Notes: generated from the sequence alone by a model not told the origin. 64,000 nucleotides of DNA from Plecoglossus altivelis (GCA_036571765.1 BROE01000019.1:434001-498000); one strand, 5' to 3'. Numbered from the stretch's first letter, positions 48,801-60,123 are shown. Translations and numbers: made by a program.

Positions 48801-51573
48801 AGCATCTAGACATTTAGTTCACATTAGTCATTACCTGCACAATGGTTGAGCCAGTTATATTTGTAGGCCTAATTTAACATACAACGCTTGCACGTGCATT
48901 TGTCAGTGAACGTACGTGAAAGACGGATATGTGAAAAACAACATTTTGAAACGTTGATCCAAACAATGTCAATGACGGTACAGCACGCCATTGAATTATA
49001 AAAAGGGCACCTGCGACATTTAGAACTTAGCAGAGTGCCTGGTCCTCTAGACAATAGTTGGTAACTAAACGCGGACACAAACACACAAATGCTTATAATT
49101 AATAGAGATGCTAAAATGTATACAAAATATACCTGACAAAATACAACTGATTAATCTTTCAGAGTTTATGTTGATTGAGGGTCCGTTCCATGGGTGCATG
49201 TGAGGCTGTCTGTAACATTGCTCGTAAAAATGGCTAGACAAATACATTTTGGTTTGTTTTGAATCACTGTAGTACAAGATGCATCATACAGTACAGGTTT
49301 ACATCCTTTCAAGAAGAATCACTTACCCAACAAAGAGGTCATAGTAAGTGCTGTTGACAGGGTAAGGGCTTATTGTAGCGTAACAGCGATCCAGTAGCAC
49401 ATTGAATCTGTAGAGGAGATCGTTGTTTTATATTTTGTTATGAAGTATCATTATAAGTGCAGTTGTTGCTGATAATTCCTCCTCCACAGGACACTAAACT
49501 GTGAAATAAGTAAAGATACTCTGACAAATAATGGTCTGTTTTTAGATTGCCGAGCGTATTTGAGATCAGAGGGTAAAGATGAGTGAACTTTACCTTTTTT
49601 TATTTCAATGTTTTCTTTGCATAGTATTTAAGCCTACATTGGATTTATAATGAACTGTCTTTGTAATGGTTCTATTGTGTTATTTTACAGAACGTTATTT
49701 TGGTATGATCAGCATCAATCCACTAAACGATTGTTTCACTTTACCTTTCAGTAAGGTTGGTGGCTTTGACCTGTACAAAAATCCTTGTCTTTAATTGCAG
49801 GCCCCCATCTGGTACAGTGAGCAAGGTTGTATAGGAAATGTCCTTGGAGACAATCACAGAAAGGGTGAAAAATAATACATAGGGGCCCTTTATTCCATTT
49901 GCTCTGCAACCGAAATACAATTTCTCCTTACTGAGTAAAGCTGCATGCTCAGAGTACTGATGAAACTCCCATTGTTGTCTTTGACCGCAAGGCTTACTCC
50001 AGATCTGTTAGAGAATCACAATTGCTGCTTTTCAGTTATTTCAATTTTTCACAAGAATAACTCCACACCAACCAGGTCATCATTTGATACATGAGGGAAC
50101 TTGCAAAATCACACCAACTGGTGAACTACACTAAACTTGAAACTTGAAACATTGGGTAATACAAGCTTTAAGGGTATAGCCCACCATATGTAGCCCGGGT
50201 AATTCCATACATTTGAACACGTCACTATTGTATTGTCAGAATTGGGGTCAATAGCAACCCTGAGAAGTTACAGATTGAACATTTGTAGACAATTTACTGT
50301 ACAAATGTATGTCCAATGTGCAAATGCATTATTTTGAAAGATTTTAATCAACAAAGTTTTAATCTGGACAGTTTTTAGCATGCCTTAAAGGGCATAATGT
50401 GTTGAAACTGTTTGTAGTCCATGCCTAAATTGAATTGTAAACACTTTAGTTTGGATGAAAACCGTCACTCACACACTCATCTCAGTGTTGTTCACAAGGT
50501 ATTGGAGTGGATAGCGACAGGAGAACTTGTACACCATCTCTTGGCGGTAGGTGATGGTGCCCGCGCTGGGGTCCAGGGAGTTGATCATGCCAGATATGTT
50601 GACAAACTGAATGCTGGAAAAGTCTGAGAAAATTCCGTAACCCACTTCCTGGATGACCTGACGGAGAAAGACAGGAGGGGAGGGTATAAAGAATTGAGAA
50701 CATTTGACAAATATTTGGATAGTATCATTTCCCAAAATTCTTCACTTGGGTCCTGGTTGGTTACCATCAGTTTGTTAGAGCAGGTAGCCACAGCCTCCTC
50801 TGTGATGAGGAAATTAAATTTCAGGACAGGTGGGTTGACTGACCAATCCGGTATCCCCCTGCACTCTGCTTTCGTGTACTGAGCGTTGAGGGCCATAAGA
50901 GTTTCATTGTACCCGCTGTAGTACACAGGACAAAGGAAAATCTGAAGTGTCATCCTGTTGGTGCCACATATGACCTCCATGTCAGAGTTGGCTGTGGAAA
51001 CAGACCAAATCAGAGTCACAAAGAGCAACGTTATGAGTTAAATTAATTGTGATTTACAGGATGTGGAATCTTGAGTCTACAGAAAATTGACAAAACTTTC
51101 AATATCAGCAGAGCAAAAAGAGATGTGTGGACATATGGACTGATGTTAGTGTGCAAGTGTGTAAAGCATTGTGTCTTTTTCTTATCTCTTTTAAACATTT
51201 TTTTATGTGCACGAATCCTTGTTAACTAGCCAAATTTTTGTTTCATGATGTCTGTCTGATATTGCTAGCCCATGGCGCACAACAGGGATTTTAAATTCAA
51301 ACATAAAAATGTGATATTAGATATGACACTTCCCCAGATCTTGTCTTCATTCCTGGGTAGCCCCCATGACTCTTGGAAAGTTCCAAAACAGTGAAAGATA
51401 AGCTAGTAGAGTTGGAAAGAAAAACACTGAAAGCTAAGTATGTGATAAGACTATATTTGGGGTAGCAGTTTTTACAGACCTGGCTCTCTGAATGTAGGGT
51501 GTGTTTGGCAAACATTTTGAGCTGGGCTGCGAGGAAGCAGAGCAAGCTGACACACAAGGAGGGCCAGCCACAT
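42863..51573 (-). CDS. ZPLD1-like zona pellucida-domain membrane protein
   Basis: Predicted type I membrane or shed extracellular matrix protein, about 406 residues (human ZPLD1 about 415). Exons (minus): 51573-51480, 50991-50765, 50657-50473, 50004-49932, 49842-49745, 49407-49327, 45053-44882, 44533-44425, 44145-44125, 43023-42863. All phases agree. A signal peptide (MWLALLVCQLALLPRSPAQ) precedes the ZP domain, residues about 33-310: MEVICGTNRMTLQIFLCPV, SGYNETLMALN, MVYKFSCRYPLQYLVNNTEM, KDNNGSFISTLSMQLY, RFNVLLDRCYAT. A tetrabasic NRRRRD near residues 314-319 is a furin-type cleavage site, usual just after ZP modules. A 21-nt microexon follows, then a transmembrane helix (GVAIVAGIIGALLLTLAGF) and a short tail ending YLQE. 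Resemblance to ZPLD1 is clear from memory, but orthology versus a fish paralogue is open. Introns 6 and 9 carry transposon debris. Confidence 0.85.
43225..43988 (+). mobile_element. 5'-truncated L2/CR1-like LINE 3' end
   Basis: An open segment at 43279-43611 translates to the end of a LINE ORF2 (SCITVWYGNCTAADRKTIQR, then LLPSGRRFRSIRARSARLIN). A 3' UTR follows, ending acaataaagcacaacttgaa with a (CTTGAA)n tail. It is inserted sense relative to the plus strand, in intron 9 of the ZPLD1-like gene. The family name is uncertain. Confidence 0.8.
45340..46150 (+). mobile_element. Tc1-like transposon fragment, inactive
   Basis: The C-terminal two thirds of a Tc1 transposase: SVMVWGGISLGSRTALHVL, a stop codon, then a second open piece (MQDNARPHVAG, DWPTRSPDLNLIEHIWD, IQAHGGHTHY). 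The stop at about 45554 and the lack of the N-terminal DNA-binding domain make it a relic. It lies in intron 6 of the ZPLD1-like gene. Confidence 0.85.
46130..47105 (-). mobile_element. Second Tc1-like relic, opposite strand
   Basis: Minus-strand pieces read KELSKVVRDKIKDLYKPG (DNA-binding domain) at about 47060-46980, further helix-turn-helix and linker pieces to about 46765, and a C-terminal end (FDQLPPEMCAKLVVNNKKHL) near 46280. At least two frame shifts separate them. The low-coordinate end (aagggttcccttttttgggagcag) looks like an inverted-repeat end and abuts the previous relic. Confidence 0.75.
47124..48420. repeat. Probable dispersed non-coding repeat, family unknown
   Basis: Starts agctgcaagcagtgatgcgg and ends with taggttctttcctactggag followed by (ATAATAAGA)n. 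The two ends share a short inverted ggttcct/aggaacc motif. I recall similar end sequences in fish genomes but cannot name the family. No intact ORF. Confidence 0.35.
48815..49085. repeat. Unclassified dispersed repeat, copy B
   Basis: Shares blocks in the same order and orientation with 2104-2802: ttgtaggcctaattt, ttataaaaa, tagaacttagcaga and acaaacacacaaa. It is about 270 bp against about 700 bp in copy A. Confidence 0.4.
49160..49265 (+). repeat. Short retroelement 3'-end-like repeat (pair with 52540-52625)
   Basis: Shares gttgattgaggg, then tgtaacattgctcgtaaaaa, then ggctagacaaatac with 52540-52625. Such endings are typical of L2-like 3' tails in fish, but only about 100 bp remains. Confidence 0.4.
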
Positions 51574-51876
51574 TGTCCTCAAACTAGAAGGAAGGGGTAA
51601 ATCCACAACGATTTAGTTTTTTTTGTTTTTACAGCAAGTATCAGATTGAAAATACATATATTGTAGCACTGTAGGTTGTGATACACAGGCAAACGCAAAA
51701 TGCCCTTAAGTTTTTAGTGCAAGCTTACTATGATGAGCAAGAGACATGGATGGGGTGGTACATGGGGTACAGGGTGGGAGGCTTGTTAAATGTTCACTAC
51801 ACCCAATACCTCATACGTAACTATCACTAATGATCAGAAAACATTAAAAGGAGCAGAAAGTACGATCGTGTTAATG

Positions 51877-51942
51877 TTCAAGTTCAAGTTCAAGTTCAAG
51901 TTCAAGTTGTGCTTTATTGTCAACTTGAACTTGAACTTGAAC
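51877..51942. repeat. Perfect (TTCAAG)n/(CTTGAA)n hairpin
   Basis: About 21 bp of TTCAAG repeats pair exactly with AACTTG repeats across an 11-base loop (tgctttattgt). The loop plus the first arm equals the reversed 3' end of the LINE at 43225-43988. It lies 0.3 kb upstream of the ZPLD1-like start codon. Confidence 0.85.
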
Positions 51943-52257
51943 ATGTGTTGTATTTGCTGTAAATGTGTTGTATTTGCTGATGCAAACAGAGTAAAATGTA
52001 CAGTAGTTGACAGCTCAAAATTAAAAATATTTAGATATATGTTTTTCTAAATACATATATGGTTTGTTTTCAATGAATCCAAATGTGTTACAAAACTAGA
52101 TTAATCACAATTTAATTACTTTTTAAAACTGTGTATGTCCATGATGACAGTTTTCATGTAAATATAAAAAGATTTACCGTGCGTGGATGGGCTGTTTTCA
52201 CGCTCCTATGTTCGCAATCTCTCAGTCACTCTCTCCTCTTTTCTTAGCAACCTCTGG

Positions 52258-52267
52258 CTATTTATGG
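52258..52267 (-). promoter_or_regulatory. Possible TATA box of the ZPLD1-like gene
   Basis: On the minus strand CCATAAATAG lies 0.7 kb upstream of the start codon. The coding start follows a likely acceptor (ttccttctag/TTTGAGGACAATG), so an upstream non-coding exon near 52230-52100 would fit. This is speculative. Confidence 0.25.
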
Positions 52268-52539
52268 TGGCCTCTTTTACAGTATAAGGTGGTGAAGGAG
52301 GGCACCGGAGACTATCTGAAAAGAAAGGGAAAACCCAAGAAAGCAATGTGAGCGGCTTAAACTGCTGTGGTTACAACGTCCGGATCACCTGACATCCCAG
52401 GAATATTAGTAGAACCTTTTGTCCTTACACCAGTTTGGTATTAACCATGCACTCTTCATACTTGATGTCAGTTAATTTCAGATAGTGATGATATAACTGG
52501 GTGGTGCCAACTTGTACATATCCAAAAGTGAATAGAGGT

Positions 52540-52625
52540 TTTAGGTTGATTGAGGGACAGTCCTATGGGTTCTGTGATATTGCTTGTAAAAAGGGCTATA
52601 CAAATACCTTTTGATTTGAATTAAA
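52540..52625 (+). repeat. Short retroelement 3'-end-like repeat
   Basis: Partner of 49160-49265; shares gttgattgaggg, gtgatattgcttgtaaaaag and ggctatacaaatac. Confidence 0.4.
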
Positions 52626-52629
52626 TCCA

Positions 52630-54480
52630 ATAAAAAATTCTGAATTTCAACAAGCAAATTCATCTTTCCTAGAGTTTGGTTTAATTTAATTATGAATTAA
52701 TTATTGATGTTGCTGTGATTTATAACATATTTACAACACCGAAGCCCAACAACAGTGGATGAACTCACTTCACAGGTCATTCTGTTATTTGTAGACAAAG
52801 TCTTCATTGGCTATCGTGAAGTAAATAATTATGTTTGTTTGGTTTAATTGTTCACTGCCCCAGTTATTTGACATGGTACTAAGGTATTTAAGGCACACCA
52901 TAGTTGTGTGCATGAGCAATATTTACCATCAGACAAGTACATTACCAAAAGTAAGTCGTAGGTATTCCTATGCCCACTTGTTGCTGTCTAGGCACTTATG
53001 TTTGAACAATTCTGGGATACAGAACGCAAACACAATGAATCTGGTATAATATATGGGAAATCTTTGTAAAATATATATATCCCAACATAGATGATATCAG
53101 AGGTTGACCACAAACTTTGATTTATTTCGAACAATGCCTGCTTATTTGCATCTTAATTCCCTGCTTGTGTTGGTAGTTAAATCTTGATACAATACATTAT
53201 CAAAGTCAAGGTCAATTATTTTCTTGTCACATGAACAGTACAACACAGGATCAATCTGACGATACAATTATTGGGACATGGCATGCAAAAGGGTATTGGC
53301 ATTACAAGAAAAACACAAGCAGCAAAAATTACACAAAAACAAGAAAGAATGAAGTATAACTACATCGCTATCGTCTATTCAGTATGTACGTTAATATGGG
53401 TTAAAGTGGTTTCAGTAGACATGGCCTACTCTTTGAAAATGTAGCCTACACTTTCAAATTTGAAGCAAAGGCATCCTCCCACTCTAAAGGGAGAGAAAAA
53501 ATGCTAAGGATCAGGCTTGTGATGAAAGTGATTATAACCTGTTTTCTGACATCCACTATTTAAACTCCGTAGGGACAGAAGAAAAACAAAAACTATAATA
53601 TTCCGTGAGACTTAGAAACGTTCATCAGGTTTGTGAAAAGAGTTAGGCTACTTAACCTTCTGGACAGTGGGACAATGTGTAGGGCTATCGAATTGACTCT
53701 TTAGTGAGGTTATTTTTGGCAACACGTTGCAAAAGAGGAGTCTTCTGGAACACTGTGCATTTTGAGGTCCTTAATTGTGTTTTCGAGTTTTTTTCTAAAC
53801 TATCCTTTGCTGTGGGCTACTCTTTATAGACCTTGGTGTAAAAAATCAGGTCTCTCGATATCAGACTCTGAGAATGAGCGGCACACCCTTCCATACAAAA
53901 CTACTAGGCTCTGTCAACATCACCTCAACAAATGATATGTTCTGACTTACTTGAAGACCCTCGGGGGTTGTCAAAACAATGGTTGCGTATGATCTTACCG
54001 ACACCCTAGCAGAATGTGTGACTTTTCTGCAACAATCCCACGGAATATATCCTACTTTTTCTCACCTAGACACCGATGCTGATGGCGAATGAATTTTGTA
54101 AATAACTGTTGCGATTACATGGTTCTATGTCTCTCTTGAACGTTTTATTTATTATTTGACCGGCCTGCAAGGAATATAGACTACTCTAATGTAATCTAAG
54201 ACAACCTGATATCTCTGCATGTTTAGGATAGGTCTATCAAAGAGCATTGTCTTCAAAAAATAAAAACTTTTCGAATCACAACATTTCTCCAGTATTTAAA
54301 ATTGAAAAATTATGTAAGCTATGATGTAACAAGACAGCTAGGAGAGATAAAAGAATCTAAGTTATAAAGCAAAAAAGGTCATTTTACCTCTGTTCCATAT
54401 TAGGCTAAACAACGCCCCCTAGTCGATTCGCAAATCCTCCCAGTTCATTCAACTTTATGACTGATATTTAACTAAGTAGC
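52630..54480. other. Intergenic stretch without a recognised feature
   Basis: The open frames are short and resemble nothing I know. A segment at about 53205-53290 resembles the tcaatt...ttgtcaca ends of fish retroelements. Otherwise I see nothing. Confidence 0.5.
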
Positions 54481-54529
54481 CATCATAGACACACTGTATA
54501 AAGTTGCAGGAATCGAACCAACCAAATCA

Positions 54530-57477
54530 TCCATTCATCATTCATCCATTTTCTTTTGCTTATCCGGGGCCAAGTCGCAGGGGCAGCAGTCTGAGCAGGG
54601 AGGCCCACACTTCCTTCTCCACACACACCTCCACCAAATCCTCCAGGGGGATCCCGAGGCGTTCCCAGGCCTGCCGAGAGACATAGTCCCTCCAGTGTGT
54701 CCTGGGTCTTCCCCGGGGCCGCCTTCTGATAGGACATGCTCGGAACACCTCCCAAGGGAGGCGTCCAGGAGGCATCCGAAACAGATGCCCGAGCCACCTC
54801 AGCTGGCCCCTCTCGACATAGAGGAGCAGCGGCTCTACTCTGAGCTCCTCCCGTGTGACCGAGCTCCTCTCTAAGGGAGCGCCCGGCCACCCTGCGAAGG
54901 AAACTCATTTCGACAGCTTGTATCCGCAATCTCGTCCTTTCGGTCTTTACCCAAAGTTCATGACCATAGCTGAGAGTAGGAACGTGGATCGACCGGTAAA
55001 TTAAGAGCTTTGCCTTCCGGCTCAGCTCCTTCACTACAACGGCCCGGTACAGAGACTGCATCACTGCAGCCGCTGCACCGATCCGCCTGTCAATTTCACG
55101 TTCCGTCCTTCCCTCACTCGTGAACAAGACCCCGAGATACTTGAACTCCTCCACTCCTCCACTATCCGAGCCGCGGCACGCTTGGCCTGCCGATACCTGT
55201 CAACTGTCTCAGAAGTCTCACAAGCCAACCAGGCTCGATAGGACTCCTTATTCAGTTTGACAGCATCCCTTACTTCCGGTGTCCACCACCAGGTTCGGGG
55301 ATTGCTGCCGCGACAGGCACCAGAGACCTTATGACTGCAGGTCCGGGCTGCCACATCGACAACAGAGGCCGAGAACTTGGTCTACTCAGACTCAATGTCC
55401 CTAGTCCCCCCCGGAATCTGTGTTAAACTCTCCCGGAGGTGCGAGTTAAAGACCCTGCTGACAGAGGGCTCCGCCAGACATTCCCAACAGACCCTCACGA
55501 TACGCTTGGGCCTGCCAGGTCTGTCCGGCTTCCTCCTCCACCAGCGGATCCAGCTCATGACCAGGTGGTGATCGGTTGACAGCTCCGACCCTCTCCTTAC
55601 TCGAGTGTCCAAGACACGCGGCTGCAGTTCAGAGGACACAACAACAAAGTTGATCATCGACCTTTGCCTTAGGGTGCCCTGGTGCCACGTGCACTGATGG
55701 ATGCCCTTGTGCTTGAACATGGTGTTCGTTATGGACAAACTGTGACTAGCACAGAAGTGCAATGGCAAAACACCGCTCGGGTTCAGATGGGGGGGGGGGC
55801 GTTCTTCTCAATCACTCCTCTCCAGGTGTCACTGTCGTTGCCCACGTGGGCGTTGAAGTCCCCCAGCAGAACAATGGATTCTCCGGTCGATGCACTGTCC
55901 AGTACCCCTCCCAGGGACCCCAAGAAGGCCGGGTACTCTGCACTGTTATTCGGCCCATACGCCGATACAACAGTGAGAGACCTGTCCCTGTCTTGAAGGC
56001 ACAGGGACGCAACCCACTCGTTTACTGGGGTAAACACCAACACGTGGCAGCTGAGCCACGGTCATATGAGCAAGCCCACGCCAGCCCGCCACCTCTCCCC
56101 GCGAGCAACGCCAGAGAAATGTCCCGCCACTCTTGAGGATAATGGATCCGGACCCAGGCTGTGCGTGGAGGCAAGGCCGACTATATTTAGCCGGTAACGC
56201 TCTACCAGTGAGGTGACATTCCATGTCCCCAGCACTAGAGACAGTGCGCATGGCCTCGGTCGTCGAGGCACCTGCCCCTGACCGCCACCCAAAGCACACT
56301 GCACCGGCCCACTATGATCCTCCCTGTGAGTGGTGGGCCTGCAGGAAAGTGATCCCACGTTGCCTTTTCAGGCTATACCCGGCCGGGTCCTATGAGAAAA
56401 GACCCGGTCACCAGGCACTTGCCTGCGAGCACCCACTCCAGGCCTGACTCCAGGGTGGGGACCCGGTAACGTAGCGAATGTCTTTGGTTTTGGCATCATA
56501 TGGAATCAGCTTCCTGTTCATGTTAAAGAGGCCGACACAGTCTCTATATTTAAGACCAGGCTTAAAACGTTTCTCTTCGAAATAGCTTATGGGCAGGCTA
56601 TTTAGGAACAGACATAAAAATATAAAGTATTCGGTCATACTGCCCTGGGAGCAACTCTGCTGGGGGAAGTATGGCAGCTTGAGCGCTATCCTATGGTTCT
56701 ACCCTCTTTCACCTTCAACATTAGTTAATATCTTAGTTCACTATAGTCTGTTCATCGCTATTCACACGTTTCGCTCCCCCCGAGGTGAGCTCTGTCCTGG
56801 ATGCTGCCCTGGCGATGACTTCACCCCAGATGCCTCGCCCCGCCATGTGACCTGATCTGTGGACCCAGGTGCTCCTCAACTGTCTGAGAAATGCTTCCTA
56901 CAACAGACGAGCTGCTTTCCTCAGATCCACTTCTCTGAATAGCTGAACTCTCCTCACACTAGATGATCTAGATGAGCCCCTCCTTCCTCCTGAGTGGTTC
57001 TTTCTCTACAGTCCATCTGCAGATGGATGCGCGCCAGTCCTGGACCATCTACAGCCTGTCCGTCCGTGGGAGTAGGATCTCTGTTTCACTGTGGTTCTCC
57101 CCGAGGATTCTACTGTTTCCCACAGGGTTTTTTGTAGTTTTTCCTCACCGAGAAGGAGGGTCTAAGGATCTGGGACAGTTGTCCATTTGCTATAATCATA
57201 TGGACATCGTATAACTTGCTTTTCTGTTTATTGACCAATGATGGAATCTTTGTTGCCCATCGAGGCAACTTTTGTTGTGATTTTTGGCATTACAAAAATA
57301 AATTGAATTGAATTGAATCATAGGGGTTTGGTGAACCGCGCTTAGTCTGGCTAGTCACCTAGGACCGGTTTACCTTGGGAGACCCTACCAGGGGCTTATT
57401 GCCCCCGACAACATAGCTCCTAGGATCATCCAAGCACTCAAACCCCTCCATCATGTTAGGGTGGCAGTTCAAGGAGG
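54530..57477 (-). mobile_element. Rex1-like LINE, copy 2, internally deleted and interrupted
   Basis: Closely similar to copy 1 (9495-12800) and in the same orientation. From high to low coordinate: the 5' end (to 57477, sharing the aaggagg boundary), the L2-like insertion at 56501-57316, endonuclease pieces (55946-56358, 55783-56043, with VLLGDFNAHVGNDSD), the linker (55061-55354), then the C-terminal region (54483-55154, FKYLGVLFTSEGRTERE) and a short CATC tail near 54535. The reverse transcriptase core present in copy 1 is missing; the break is near 55150-55165. Confidence 0.88.
56501..57316 (+). mobile_element. L2-like LINE 3' fragment nested in Rex1-like copy 2
   Basis: Copy 1 reads ggcatcatagggg without interruption. 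Here 816 bp split that string, and atcata is present on both sides (56495-56500 and 57317-57322), a 6-bp target duplication. The insert ends ttacaaaaataaattgaatt with TTGAA repeats, the tail type of fish L2-like elements. It is 5'-truncated and non-coding. Confidence 0.85.
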
Positions 57478-57946
57478 CGCAACGAGATTAACGAGATGTC
57501 CAACCAAATCAATCGAGGTGTATTAGATACGTCCTTCTGTCTACAAAAATTAATTTTCTATAGCCGATGCATTCGATGACCCTATGAGAAGTTCATTCTA
57601 TTCACTTCCAATGATCCTCTCCAGATAAAAGGCCCATATTCTGTTCTACAACATCAGGACCGATGTTCGTAACCAAGATTTTATTTTGATTCTTACAACC
57701 ACTACAATTAATTAATAGTTCAACTTTGACCATTAACAGTTCATCGGCCAACATTTCTATCTTTCTGACATGTTTACGCCTTTAATAGCCTACCTACAGG
57801 CAAATATGCATTATACTTTGTGCTTGCATTGTCTCCTTCAGTAGCTGAATTGGGGTGATATCACAGTGGAAAACTTGCTCCTTGAAACTGCTTGTTCTTA
57901 ATAATGGATATAAATGAGTACAGTGCCGTCAGTTATTGGTCTAACG

Positions 57947-58159
57947 CAGGGGTCTCCAATCCTGGTCCTCGAGGGCCGCTGTCCTGAAAGTTTTAGATGT
58001 TTCCCTACTCCAGCACACCTGACTCTAATCAAGGGTCATTATGAAAGCTTCCACAGAGCTTGGTAATGGCTCATTCATTAGAATCTGGTGTGCTGGAGCA
58101 GGGAAACATCGAAAACCTTCAGGACAGCGGCCCTCGAGGACCAGGATTGGAGACCCCTG
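57947..58159. mobile_element. hAT-like MITE with long inverted repeats
   Basis: Ends CAGGGGTCTCCAATCCTGG in inverted orientation. The arms are about 75 bp and nearly identical (both include tcctcgagggccgctgtcct and gctccagcacacc-type ends). Flanking octamers (gtctaacg, gacggttt) do not match, so no target duplication survives. Confidence 0.8.
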
Positions 58160-59160
58160 GACGGTTTCTATGTTGTTTTCATAGGGACATGTCCCTTATA
58201 TCTCCTCTGTCAATCTTATATTGTTTGATTTTATGTTCTGTAGTCTTTAGTTTAATGCAAGTTTAACCTCTGTTGTTTAGCATAAACACTTCATTGCCAC
58301 AATTCAATGTGCATATAACAATAAACTTGAACTTAAATATATGTATGGAAATATTTTTGATCAATTGGTCTTAATACATATCAATGTCGTCTTATCCGAC
58401 ATTTAGTATGGAGCACAAACAAATGAAGGGAAGGCTTCGCAATCCATCCAAGACTCCTTGTCAGACCTCATTCGTTTTCCATAGTTAAATCAGTACAACC
58501 ATTATAAATGGCCAAGGATCACATAGAAATGCTCAAGTCATGTTCAAAATAGTTTGTCTTTCCCAATCCCCATCAGCATGTTTTTCGTCGGTAAAGTACC
58601 ACAAATATCAAGTCGTTCCAAGAAGATGCATGACATCTAGGTCTCTGAAAATGTTGTCCATTGGCAGTGCGTTTGAATCATTCCACCATGGTTCGAGTCT
58701 CTCAGATCCTCCACTGATTTTACTAGTGATTCCTGGTGCGAGAAAACGCACGGTGGTCTTGATTCTACCCTGGATGTAATGGTGGAGCGTTAGTGAAAAT
58801 GAGCAAGACGCGAAGTTTCGCCTGTGACGCGCTCGAAGATGTAATCATAACAAACGTATTCCTAATTCCGATAGCCTTCTAGGGATACCTATATCAGGAT
58901 GTACCTGCAACAAATTCTTTATAGACATATATTACACTGTCCTATCCTTGTCCTCCGACGCTTTTTGATTACTTAGTTTTGTTCACAGCTCTTTCGGACA
59001 TTTGGTTCTTTACGTGTGCTGTTTGAGAGTGCTATGGTATGGTTGCAACTTGGTAAGCTTGGGCCTCCCACCCGTGAGAAAACGAATCATCTGACTAAAA
59101 TTGTGGTTGCCTTAGATTTATAGAATTGCAATGCAAATGTTGACGAAGATATCCGTGAAT
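58160..59160. other. Intergenic upstream of histone H2A
   Basis: Nothing recognised apart from a LINE-tail-like aataaacttgaactt near 58320. Confidence 0.5.
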
Positions 59161-59163
59161 TCT

Positions 59164-59265
59164 ATTGGAAGCTCACACTGTGGCACGCGGTTCTGTCTTT
59201 ACAATTGGTTGGTGTATTTCCATCAGAGTCGTCCAATCAGAAGACACCTTGTGGTACAAATACCA
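59164..59265 (+). promoter_or_regulatory. Histone H2A promoter with three CCAAT boxes
   Basis: CCAAT occurs inverted at 59164-59168 and 59204-59208 and direct at 59233-59237. A weak TATA-like tacaaatacc follows near 59255, about 100 bases before the ATG. Clustered CCAAT boxes are common in histone H2A promoters. Confidence 0.55.
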
Positions 59266-59358
59266 AACCCTCTTACGTTACGTCAATACACTCTTAAGTG
59301 AATTGCTAATGAAAAAGGTGGCTAAATCGGATTTATCTTATTGTCCAGTTAACTAAAT

Positions 59359-59745
59359 ATGTCTGGAAGGGGTAAAACCGGTGGAAAGGCCCGGGCAAAG
59401 GCGAAGTCTCGTTCATCGCGCGCCGGTTTGCAGTTTCCTGTTGGACGTGTACACAGGTTATTGCGCAAAGGCAACTATGCGGAGCGTGTTGGTGCTGGAG
59501 CCCCTGTGTATTTGGCCGCTGTACTGGAATATCTGACAGCTGAGATCCTCGAGTTGGCAGGCAACGCAGCCAGGGACAACAAGAAGACAAGAATCATTCC
59601 CCGCCATCTCCAGCTGGCAGTACGCAATGACGAGGAATTAAACAAGCTTTTAGGTGGTGTCACCATCGCTCAAGGTGGAGTGTTGCCTAATATTCAAGCT
59701 GTCCTTCTACCAAAGAAGACAGAAAAACCAGCTAAGAGCAAGTAA
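59359..59745 (+). CDS. Histone H2A, intronless
   Basis: Core nucleosome histone of 128 residues, complete. The N-terminal tail is MSGRGKTGGKARAKAKSRSS; the histone fold includes LQFPVGRVHRLLRKGNYAER and AAVLEYLTAEILELAGNAAR; the acidic-patch region is RNDEELNKLLGG; the end is LLPKKTEKPAKSK. The tail lacks SQEY, so by sequence it is not H2AX, although HYOU1, VPS11 and H2AX are close neighbours in human. The AKSRSSR tail and LLGG are shared with H2AX, while EKPAK is usual in fish canonical H2A. I see no canonical histone 3' stem-loop after the stop; an AATAAA lies at 60118-60123, suggesting a polyadenylated, replication-independent message. It stands alone, with no other histone gene in the window. 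Confidence 0.96.
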   Translation: MSGRGKTGGKARAKAKSRSSRAGLQFPVGRVHRLLRKGNYAERVGAGAPVYLAAVLEYLTAEILELAGNAARDNKKTRIIPRHLQLAVRNDEELNKLLGGVTIAQGGVLPNIQAVLLPKKTEKPAKSK

Positions 59746-60117
59746 CCAGCAGGGACTCACAAATCAAAACAAAAGCTTTTGCCTTCACTTCTGTAAAGCT
59801 TTTTGAATTCACTCACTGAAAGTGGGATTTGTTGTCAATGGACGATGCTGCATAATATTGGTTCCTGTAACGACCACCTTTCCCACGTCATCTGCTCAGC
59901 TCATTTTAGATGTCCTCTGCATACGTAAAACAAGATTAATTCGCCACTGTTTTGCCTATTCTTGGAACTGGACTAAGTATGATGGCGCGTTCATGGGTGG
60001 GGTGGAACAAACCACGAAAATAACCGTATATGGACCTATTTTGGCTTTCCTATTGAGTGTGTAGGTCTAGGCCACAAAGACTTTTTGTGCAAAATGTAAA
60101 TGTTTTTCGTTTATTTC

Positions 60118-60123
60118 AATAAA
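60118..60123 (+). terminator. Poly(A) signal for histone H2A
   Basis: An AATAAA about 370 bases after the H2A stop, with T/G-rich sequence around it. No consensus histone stem-loop was found between the stop and this site. Confidence 0.45.

Noticed and set aside
59359..59745. Naming the histone gene h2ax
   Set aside because: The address would suggest it, but the protein lacks the SQ-E/D-aromatic C-terminus that defines H2AX.
60072..60090. cacaaa...tttgtg as a histone 3' stem-loop
   Set aside because: It does not fit the GG-pyrimidine-rich stem with a T-rich loop and lies over 300 bases from the stop.
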